Below are positions 6,937 to 13,595 of a stretch of 13,595 bases of DNA, piece by piece; position 1 is the stretch's first letter, and each line of letters begins with the position of its first letter. Both the position numbers and the translations under genes were made by a program. Source of the stretch: JAJTYI01 sp964420145 (GTDB taxonomy: Bacteria; Patescibacteriota; Dojkabacteria; B142; OLB20); the NCBI GenBank assembly GCA_964420145.1, contig CAYQRB010000024.1, positions 1-13,595 of the forward strand, written 5' to 3'. The notes below the pieces were generated by a model. It saw only the letters and a program-made list of their open reading frames with translations, was not told the DNA's origin and ran no database searches.

Positions 6937-6945
6937 TGCTATAAT
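6937..6945 (+). promoter_or_regulatory. Extended -10 promoter for the PBP gene
   Basis: TGC followed by a perfect TATAAT (6940-6945) forms an extended -10. At the 17-nt spacing the -35 position reads ATACAA, a poor match, and overlaps an inverted-repeat element. Transcription would start near 6952, leaving a leader of only about 17 nt before the ATG at 6969. Confidence 0.65.
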
Positions 6946-6968
6946 AGTTAGGCTAAAAACAAACTGTC

Positions 6969-9911
6969 ATGGCAAAAACAATATCAAGGACAAAAAAGAC
7001 TAACTCTGCGTCAGGCAGAGTGCGTGCTTATTCAAATCAAAGTTGGTTAAAGAAGTCTAAAGCAGGAAAGCTTGCGGGGAAAAGAAAGAAAAAAGGATTA
7101 AATAAGAAGCTGAAGAAGGTTTTTTATATATTCGCTTTATTCTTGGTTGTAGGCTTTTTCGTGGGATTTGTTGGTGTACTAACCTATGTACAATCATTGA
7201 CTGAGGATCTACCAAGTCCAAACAAACCCTTTGGTCCCAAAAACTCTGCTAGTGAAATCTATGATCGAAATGGCAACCTACTCTATCGTGTTTTTGCGGA
7301 CCAAAATGCAGATCCAGTAAATATTGAAAAAGTTCCTGAATTATTAAAGTGGTCATTTTTGGCAGCAGAAGATATTGATTTCTATAGTCATCCTGGTGTT
7401 GATATTCCTGGAGTGGCTAGGTGTGGACTTAGGTATTTTTCTTCTGGTAATGCAACTTGTGGGGCTAGTACTGTTACTCAGCAGTTAATCAAACAAACTG
7501 CTCTTACCAATGAACGCAAAATCGAGAGAAAAGTTAAAGAAATAATCTTAGCATTACAGATTGAGCAAGATCGTGATAAAAACGAAATATTAGAAATGTA
7601 TCTTACGATTGCTCCGGAAGGTAGTAATATATATGGAGTTACATCAGCATCTAAGTTCTATTTTGATAAAGAACTCGATGAGCTAAATCTTGCTGAGATG
7701 GCGATTATTGCATCAATCCCCCAAGACCCTTCTAGGCTCTCCCCTACCAAATCTGCCAATCCAGAAGAAGCACAAAAAAGAGTCAAGGTAAGACAAGAGT
7801 ATGTTCTTGATCAGTTAGAGAAAAATATGAAAAAAATTAACGAAGAAATAGAAAAATCTACAGGGAAAAAAGATGCATTAACAAAAGAGATGATAGATGA
7901 AGCTAGAAGTTTTGAGCTTGTATACAAAGAACCTAAATTTGAGATCAATGCTCCCCATTTTGTATTTTTCACACAAAAATTGCTACAGCAGAGAGCTTAT
8001 AATAACGGGGAGCCCTTCACACTTGGAGAACTAGAAACACAGGGCTTACGGATTTATACAACACTAGATAGTGATTATCAGCAAATTGCAGAAGAACAAG
8101 TAAAGAAAGGAGTAGATACTTATGGGAAACAGTTTGGAGCATCCAATGCTTCTCTAGTTACTATGGATCCTAAAACGGGAGAAATTCTAGCAATGGTAGG
8201 GTCTTATGATTATTTTGGCAAAGAATCTCCGGAAGGATGTACTGTTGGACTAAATTGTAAGTTTGAGCCCAAAGTTAATATTGCGGACACATTGCAGTCG
8301 TACGGATCCTCTATGAAAAGTATGGTTTATTATAAAGCTATTATGGATAAGGTAATTTATCCCGGATCTATGTTGGCTGATGTTCCTATTCAAATCGGTA
8401 ATTATACTCCCAAGAACTACGAAGGTGGATTTCGAGGGATAAATAGTGTTCGATACCACCTCGTAGAATCTCGAAATATCCCGACTATTATTTTAATCGA
8501 GTCGATTGGTGTAGACAACTTTATTAAAGAAATGGAGAAATGGGGATATACCACTTTTAACAATCCGCAAGGGTATGGACCAGCGGTTTCTATAGGAGGA
8601 GCTGATATCAAACTTGTCGAGCACGCACAGGCCTATGGTGTATTTGCAAACCAAGGTAAATTTACTCCATATGAGGTTATCTCTAAAATAGAAGATAGAG
8701 ATGGGAAGATAATTTATGAGCATAAACCAGTTTCTACTCAAGTAGCAGATCCGAGAGGCGTGTATTTAGTAAATGATATGCTTAATGGTGTTAAAAAAGG
8801 CCCGGGTGTGAGTTGGGATGGTCGTGATGTTGCCGGTAAAACAGGAACTTCCGAAGGTCAGAGAGAAACCTTGTTTGCTACATACACTCCCGAGATAGTG
8901 GTGGTCGGTTGGCTTGGCAATAACAACAACGAAGGAATGAAATATGGGGCTTCTGGTCTCACTTCTGCGAAACCCTGGGTTTCAGAGTATTTAAAAAGAA
9001 TAGGAGACTCAATCCCCAAGACACAATTTGTCAGACCCGAAGGTATTGAATTTTCTTACGCTAATTGTACTATTAACGAGAAAAATGGTTGTGAGGGAGT
9101 TAATGGAGATCTAGCAATAACTGGTTTTAAGGTTCCTGCATATGTAGAGTATCAGGAAATTCAAGTTTGCTCTGATCAGATGGATCATCTAGCCAGGGAG
9201 ATTGATATACGAGTTGGTAAAGCTGTCCCACTTAATGGCTCTAAATACACAATGCCTGTCAAAAGTTTACAGAAATTTTTAGATAAGTTTTTAGCAGATA
9301 ATGATAAATATACTGTTATTCCTACTGAGTATTGTACGATCAATCGCAATCCCGATGGAAAAAGTGAGCCTTGGGCAACCATAAAGTCTCCCCTCCCAGG
9401 TGAAGTTGTAGGAAAAGAACTAGTACTTTCTTATGAAGCTTTTTCTCCTGATAGTGAGGTAGATAGGCTCGAGTTCTATTTAGATAATGTGTTATTAGGT
9501 AAGTCATCTAACACTTCTGGTAGTGCTACATTTGATATTGGTACTCAGACACCAGGAACTAAAGAACTAAAACTTAAGGTGTTTGATAAAGCGGGGAAAA
9601 GTGGAACCTCAAGTATTCCTGTAGAGATTCTTGGTGAGATTACGATTTCTTCCCCTGCTAACAACTCTACCGTAACAAAGGGAAGTTTTGTTGATATAAA
9701 CTTTACATATTCAGGCGGTAATATAAATCAACCTACACTTCTTGTCGGTAGTAGCGTAGTAACACAATGTTCTCATACTAAATGTGTCTGGCAGGTTACA
9801 AATGACGTAGGATCTGTACAGGTGAAAGTTAAAGGAAGTAAATCAGGACAAATAATCGAATCAAAAGTATTAAATATCACAATATCTCCAGCAATATCGC
9901 CAAGTCCGTAA
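6969..9911 (+). CDS. Class A penicillin-binding protein (transglycosylase/transpeptidase) with C-terminal Ig-like domains
   Basis: This bifunctional enzyme polymerises glycan strands from lipid II and cross-links stem peptides outside the membrane. Of 980 residues, 1-50 are a very basic cytoplasmic tail, 51-74 one membrane helix, and about 90-290 the GT51 transglycosylase (Glu134 in AAEDIDFYSHPG, GASTVTQQL from 165, then EMYLTIAPEG with Thr where Asn is usual). About 360-680 is the transpeptidase: SxxK at 447-450 (Ser447, Lys450), SRN at 501-503, KTGT at 624-627. Residues 700-790 include several Cys and may form disulfides. Two Ig-like beta domains follow at about 800-890 and 890-975, and the tail is AISPSP. 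The usual QPGS before SxxK reads SYGS, but the catalytic residues are intact. ATG 6969 follows an extended -10 promoter with a short leader and no Shine-Dalgarno sequence. It converges with pheT, 12 nt away. Confidence 0.95.
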   Translation: MAKTISRTKKTNSASGRVRAYSNQSWLKKSKAGKLAGKRKKKGLNKKLKKVFYIFALFLVVGFFVGFVGVLTYVQSLTEDLPSPNKPFGPKNSASEIYDRNGNLLYRVFADQNADPVNIEKVPELLKWSFLAAEDIDFYSHPGVDIPGVARCGLRYFSSGNATCGASTVTQQLIKQTALTNERKIERKVKEIILALQIEQDRDKNEILEMYLTIAPEGSNIYGVTSASKFYFDKELDELNLAEMAIIASIPQDPSRLSPTKSANPEEAQKRVKVRQEYVLDQLEKNMKKINEEIEKSTGKKDALTKEMIDEARSFELVYKEPKFEINAPHFVFFTQKLLQQRAYNNGEPFTLGELETQGLRIYTTLDSDYQQIAEEQVKKGVDTYGKQFGASNASLVTMDPKTGEILAMVGSYDYFGKESPEGCTVGLNCKFEPKVNIADTLQSYGSSMKSMVYYKAIMDKVIYPGSMLADVPIQIGNYTPKNYEGGFRGINSVRYHLVESRNIPTIILIESIGVDNFIKEMEKWGYTTFNNPQGYGPAVSIGGADIKLVEHAQAYGVFANQGKFTPYEVISKIEDRDGKIIYEHKPVSTQVADPRGVYLVNDMLNGVKKGPGVSWDGRDVAGKTGTSEGQRETLFATYTPEIVVVGWLGNNNNEGMKYGASGLTSAKPWVSEYLKRIGDSIPKTQFVRPEGIEFSYANCTINEKNGCEGVNGDLAITGFKVPAYVEYQEIQVCSDQMDHLAREIDIRVGKAVPLNGSKYTMPVKSLQKFLDKFLADNDKYTVIPTEYCTINRNPDGKSEPWATIKSPLPGEVVGKELVLSYEAFSPDSEVDRLEFYLDNVLLGKSSNTSGSATFDIGTQTPGTKELKLKVFDKAGKSGTSSIPVEILGEITISSPANNSTVTKGSFVDINFTYSGGNINQPTLLVGSSVVTQCSHTKCVWQVTNDVGSVQVKVKGSKSGQIIESKVLNITISPAISPSP

Positions 9912-9923
9912 GCACATATTTGT

Positions 9924-12359
9924 CTAGTCCCTGATTGTTAGTTTGAGTTTAGTTTCTAGTTCTCCTGCAATAAACTGTATTAGTTTGGATACCTCCGTAT
10001 CTGTTAGTGTTTTTTCTTTACTTTGGAATGTCAGAGTTAAGGTGATGCTTTTTTTATTGTTGGTTTTGTCAGTATAAATATCTTTTACTATTGTAGTTTT
10101 TAACAAGGAGATATCAAGCTTTTTGATAAACTCTTCAATATCCCTGTACTGGATATCTAGGGGTATCCAGAAACTCAAATCTCTTGTAATTTCTGGATAG
10201 ATAGACAATGGTGTGTAAGATGAAAAATTATCAACAAGAGGGATTATATTTTCTAAATTCATTTCTAACAAAGCAATTTGTCCTTTTAATCTATAGTTAA
10301 AAACAACTTCTGGATGTAGTACTCCAATTGATCCTATATTATCCTCATTGAGTAAAATATTGGCATATTTATGTGGATGGTAAATAGTGCTATTTGGTGT
10401 ATTATCTTTTCCTTTAATATATTCAAGGGTGAGGTTTAATCTTTGGCTAGTATTTTCTATAATTCCTTTTATTGCCTCAAATGGGGAAAATATTGTTTCG
10501 TTAGAACTCATAAGTAGTCCCAATGTCCAGGGTTGGAGGTGAATACCATCTTTATTAATATCTTTCTTCACTACCCTACTAATTTCAAACAAGTTGAAGT
10601 TTAGATATTTGGGTTGATTCTTTGAAGTGATTTTTAACAAACTAGGAAGTAAAGAATTCCTGACATATTTTAGATCGGGAGCTATTGGATTAGTAATTTT
10701 AATACAATCGTTTATATTTAATCGTGATTTTTGATAATCTTTTTCTCCAACGAAACTATAGGATATTATCTCGTCAAAACCAAGAGTAGAGAGATTATTT
10801 GTAATTATTCTAAACAATTTACTTGGTTGATAAGACTTCGGTATTAGTATTTCTGAAACTGGAATCTTCGGTATTAAATTTCCAAAACCATAAATTCTAG
10901 CAACTTCTTCTACAAGATCTTCTTTTATATTTATATCTCTCCTAAAAGTAGGAATATCAAAAGAAACTATACTTTGGAGTTCATTGTTTGGGTTTGAGCC
11001 ATCTCCCTCACTTTCAGTCTCGGTGATATAGAGTTTATCTAATATCTCTACTATTTCATATTTAGTGAGACTCAATGTAAGCATTCGGTTTACTAGGTTT
11101 ATATCCAGCTCAATTCTTTTTGGTATTTCGGGTTCTGGATAATGATCGAAGGGATTTGCTCCAAGTTCTCCTCCTGATATATCTGATATTAAAGTGAAAG
11201 CAGATTGTAGTACGGGTAGTGTCATATTTGGATCTAACCCTTTTTCAAACCGTGTGCTGGCTTCTGTCCTATGTCCAAGTTCTCTTGAAGTTTTTCTAAT
11301 ATTATACATATCCCAAGTTGCAGCCTCTAATAGGATGGATGTAGTCTCTTGTGTAATTTGGCTTTTATGTCCACCCATAATGCCTGCAATATCCTCTATA
11401 GAGGATGCATCTGTAATAACAACCATTTCTTTATCTAAATGTCTCGTTTTTCCATCTAGTGTAGTAATTTCTTCTGATGTACGGGCTTTCCGTACTATTA
11501 GTTTGTTTTTGTCGAGTTTGTCATAATCATATGCGTGTAATGGCTGGCCTTGGTCAAGCATTATATAGTTTGTAATATCAACAATGTTATTGATACTTCT
11601 CTCTCCTACTGCACTAAGTCTTGCCTGCATCCAAAAAGGAGAAGGCTTTACCTCTATATTATTAATTAATAATGCACTAAACCGTTTCAGTAGTGTGGTG
11701 TTAAGGTTTATTTCTATATCGATAGATTTTTCGTTGTCTACCGATATCATACTTGCAAGGTTTTCTTCATTATTAAAAAACTTTAATGATAGTACAGCTG
11801 AAACTTCTCTAGCAATACCTTTATGAGAGAAACAATCACTTCGATGAGAGATTGATTTGTTTTCAATTTCGTACACATAGTCTTTTAGGATTTCTGCTAA
11901 GTCTGTACCTAAACTTATATTATTTTCTAAAATTAATATTCCGCTGTGATCGTCCCCTATCCCGAGTTCTTGAGCAGAACAGAGCATACCAGATGATTTT
12001 ACCCCTCTTATAGTTGTAGCTGTGATCTCGATTGTTTCGGTGGTGTTTTTTGTATATACTTTTCCACCTGGTAGGCAAACAGCTACTTTTGCGTTTTTAA
12101 CTACATTGGGAGCACCACATACGATTTGTAGCTTATTACTGCCATCTGTAGTTACCTGACATACTGATAGATGGTCGCTGTTTTGATGCTTTTCTACCCT
12201 AATTACTTCTCCTACTACGATATTATGCAAGTTCTGGTGTATTGGAATAACCTGCTCTACTTCTGCAAGGCTTTTGGTTAGTTCTTGTGCGACTTCGTTA
12301 TAAGATTGTCCATCTAAGTCAGGAAGATATTTTTGTAACCATTTATGAGAGATAAGCAT
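9924..12359 (-). CDS. pheT: Phenylalanine--tRNA ligase beta subunit
   Basis: This is the beta subunit of the alpha2-beta2 phenylalanyl-tRNA synthetase, which charges tRNA-Phe in the cytoplasm; beta carries tRNA binding and editing. The 811 residues are a full-length bacterial form. From the N-terminus: MLISHKWLQKYLPDL; an EMAP/OB tRNA-binding domain at about 45-155 (KHQNSDHLSVCQV, VCGAPNV); the B3/B4 editing region at about 165-390 (SHRSDCFSHKGIAREVSA, NNIVDITNYIM, GQPLHAYDYD, AGIMGG, TRFEKGLDP); B5 (FDIPTFRRDI, EDLVEEVARIYGF); a catalytic-like core; and a C-terminal FDX-ACB anticodon-binding domain at about 717-811 beginning YPEITRDLSFWI. It follows pheS by 16 nt in the same operon. No Shine-Dalgarno sequence precedes the ATG. 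It ends with TAG, 12 nt from the PBP stop. Confidence 0.97.
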   Translation of the reverse strand: MLISHKWLQKYLPDLDGQSYNEVAQELTKSLAEVEQVIPIHQNLHNIVVGEVIRVEKHQNSDHLSVCQVTTDGSNKLQIVCGAPNVVKNAKVAVCLPGGKVYTKNTTETIEITATTIRGVKSSGMLCSAQELGIGDDHSGILILENNISLGTDLAEILKDYVYEIENKSISHRSDCFSHKGIAREVSAVLSLKFFNNEENLASMISVDNEKSIDIEINLNTTLLKRFSALLINNIEVKPSPFWMQARLSAVGERSINNIVDITNYIMLDQGQPLHAYDYDKLDKNKLIVRKARTSEEITTLDGKTRHLDKEMVVITDASSIEDIAGIMGGHKSQITQETTSILLEAATWDMYNIRKTSRELGHRTEASTRFEKGLDPNMTLPVLQSAFTLISDISGGELGANPFDHYPEPEIPKRIELDINLVNRMLTLSLTKYEIVEILDKLYITETESEGDGSNPNNELQSIVSFDIPTFRRDINIKEDLVEEVARIYGFGNLIPKIPVSEILIPKSYQPSKLFRIITNNLSTLGFDEIISYSFVGEKDYQKSRLNINDCIKITNPIAPDLKYVRNSLLPSLLKITSKNQPKYLNFNLFEISRVVKKDINKDGIHLQPWTLGLLMSSNETIFSPFEAIKGIIENTSQRLNLTLEYIKGKDNTPNSTIYHPHKYANILLNEDNIGSIGVLHPEVVFNYRLKGQIALLEMNLENIIPLVDNFSSYTPLSIYPEITRDLSFWIPLDIQYRDIEEFIKKLDISLLKTTIVKDIYTDKTNNKKSITLTLTFQSKEKTLTDTEVSKLIQFIAGELETKLKLTIRD

Positions 12360-12375
12360 TACTACAAATTTAGAA

Positions 12376-13425
12376 TTAGAATTGTCTTAAAAACTCGAGT
12401 TTTCCACTATTAAAATATCGAACATCCTCTATATTAAACTTAAGCATAACCAATCGTTCAAGTCCGAAACCCCAAGCAAACCCACTGTATACATTGGAGT
12501 CGACTCCCCCCATCTCTAATACTTTCGGATGAATCATTCCACAACCAAGTACCTCTAACCAACCTGTTTGTTTACAGACTGCACATCCTTTGCCTTCACA
12601 AAGGATACAAGTTAGTGACATCATTCCTCCTGGTTCTACAAAAGGAAAGAAGTCGGGAGTGAACTTTACTTCTACTTTTCTTTCAAAGAATTCGCTAAAA
12701 AACATTTGTAGTGTTCCAAGCATATGGTTTATGCTAATTCCTTTATCTACAAATACTCCTTCTACTTGATGAAATGTGTGTTCGTGCCTAGCATCTGTTG
12801 CTTCGTTTCGAAAACATTTTCCGGGTACCACAACACGGATAGGAGGATTTTTACTTTGGAGTACTCTGTTTTGCATAGAAGAAGTATGGGTAATTGCTAT
12901 TTGTCCATCTTCTGTCCAAAAAGTATCCCAACTATCTCTTGCGGGATGTCCCTCAGGGAGATTAAGGGATCCGAAATTATGATAATCATCATCGATCTCA
13001 TAAGGATACATTATTTCAAATCCCATTTTAGAAAAAATATCCTCTGTTCTCCAAAGCATTTGAGTTACAGGATGGATATGACCTTTTGATGGTTTATAAA
13101 CAGGAACTGTAACATCGACTTGATCTTCTTTGGTAATAACACTGTATTGAGCTTTCAGAAGTTGTGAGTACCTAGACTCTATAAGTTCAGTGATTTTAAT
13201 CTTAGTTTGATTTGCTTCATTTCCAAGTATTTTTCTATCTTCAGGGGAGTAGTTTTTGAGTTCTTTGAGGATTGAGGTTAGTTTTGATTTTCTCCCAAGA
13301 TAAATGACTTTCTGTTCTTCTATAGAGTCAATGTTGCTAGCTGAGTTTATCTGTAAAACGGCAGTTTCGTACAATGCTTTAATTTCCTTTAAAGCTTTTT
13401 GTAAGTCAGTTTTTATTAGGCTCAT
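12376..13425 (-). CDS. pheS: Phenylalanine--tRNA ligase alpha subunit
   Basis: This is the catalytic alpha subunit, which forms phenylalanyl-adenylate and transfers Phe to tRNA. The 349 residues begin with a helical coiled-coil arm (about 1-95). Class II motifs follow: motif 1 at 118-137 (HPVTQMLWRTEDIF), motif 2 at 202-223 (GKCFRNEATDARHEHTFHQ), and motif 3 at 315-328 (GFAWGFGLERLVML). Between motifs 2 and 3 is a Cys4 knob at 273, 276, 281 and 284 (CxxC-x4-CxxC), likely zinc-binding and found in many bacterial PheS proteins. The segment before it, FPFVEPGG, resembles the Thermus-type FPFVEPGA rather than the common FPFTEPSAE. It lies 23 nt after rplT and 16 nt before pheT, the standard infC-rpmI-rplT-pheS-pheT order. 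The ATG at 13425 has no Shine-Dalgarno sequence. Confidence 0.97.
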   Translation of the reverse strand: MSLIKTDLQKALKEIKALYETAVLQINSASNIDSIEEQKVIYLGRKSKLTSILKELKNYSPEDRKILGNEANQTKIKITELIESRYSQLLKAQYSVITKEDQVDVTVPVYKPSKGHIHPVTQMLWRTEDIFSKMGFEIMYPYEIDDDYHNFGSLNLPEGHPARDSWDTFWTEDGQIAITHTSSMQNRVLQSKNPPIRVVVPGKCFRNEATDARHEHTFHQVEGVFVDKGISINHMLGTLQMFFSEFFERKVEVKFTPDFFPFVEPGGMMSLTCILCEGKGCAVCKQTGWLEVLGCGMIHPKVLEMGGVDSNVYSGFAWGFGLERLVMLKFNIEDVRYFNSGKLEFLRQF

Positions 13426-13448
13426 GTATTAAATATGTCGAGACCAGA

Positions 13449-13595
13449 TTATTTTTTTACTGTATTGACTACTTCGGCAAAGACCTCTTTATTATGTAAT
13501 CCCAATTCTGCAAGCATTTTGCGGTTCAATGTGATTTTGTTTGCATGTAATGCGTGTATAAATTGATTGTATTTCATATCGTGTTCAGTTAATGA
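13449..13595 (-). CDS. rplT: 50S ribosomal protein L20, C-terminal part (cut by window edge)
   Basis: The minus strand is open from the window end to TAA at 13449-13451, giving 48 residues. They match the conserved C-terminus of L20: KYNQFIHALHANKITLNRKM, then LAELGLHNKEVFAEVV and a basic end. L20 binds 23S rRNA and is essential for early 50S assembly; in some bacteria it represses its own operon. About 60 percent of the protein is missing beyond the window. Its place before pheS supports the call. Confidence 0.92.
   Translation of the reverse strand, partial: SLTEHDMKYNQFIHALHANKITLNRKMLAELGLHNKEVFAEVVNTVKK

Noticed and set aside
12360..13448. T-box or Phe leader attenuator directly controlling pheS-pheT
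   Set aside because: The gaps of 23 nt (rplT-pheS) and 16 nt (pheS-pheT) are too short; any such control would lie upstream of the window.
1..13595. CRISPR arrays, tRNA genes, insertion sequences
   Set aside because: I found no regularly spaced repeats, no cloverleaf-like sequence and no transposase or terminal inverted repeats anywhere in the window.

Overview
This is an AT-rich bacterial window. It uses TGA, TAG and TAA as stops, so the standard bacterial code applies. The gene content is rplT-pheS-pheT, a class A penicillin-binding protein, a type III restriction subunit and several proteins of unknown family. Intergenic gaps are short and recognisable Shine-Dalgarno sequences are almost absent. 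The overall look fits a small-genome uncultured lineage such as the Candidate Phyla Radiation (Patescibacteria). That placement is inference; no marker here fixes the phylum.

Layout. Positions 1-1737 (+) hold the C-terminal part of a type III restriction enzyme Res subunit, with helicase motifs II-VI and a PD-ExK nuclease; its 5' end is outside the window. Positions 1738-2157 hold a doubtful 66-residue ORF and an extended -10 promoter. Positions 2158-2610 (+) encode a 150-residue protein resembling DUF6624-type proteins. It converges on a leftward two-gene unit: a 670-residue unrecognised protein (3707-5719, -) whose C-terminus reads like an ATP-grasp core, and an M20 metallopeptidase (2644-3714, -) overlapping it by 8 nt. 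Upstream of this pair is a leader of about 115 nt with its own promoter, a hairpin that would hide a GAGG, and a textbook intrinsic terminator just before the likely start codon. Positions 5893-6225 carry no confident gene, only two open stretches in different frames. A small five-helix membrane protein (6226-6774, -) is divergent from a class A PBP (6969-9911, +), and the 194-nt spacer between them carries repeated inverted motifs. The PBP converges with the leftward rplT-pheS-pheT block (9924-13595, -).

How the genes relate. pheS and pheT encode the two subunits of phenylalanyl-tRNA synthetase, in the classic position after rplT. The PBP polymerises and cross-links peptidoglycan. The most interesting part is the overlapping putative ATP-grasp ligase and M20 peptidase. 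A bond-making enzyme coupled to a bond-hydrolysing one, behind what looks like an attenuator leader, could be an uncharacterised peptide or amide modification system. The ATP-grasp assignment is from motif reading only.
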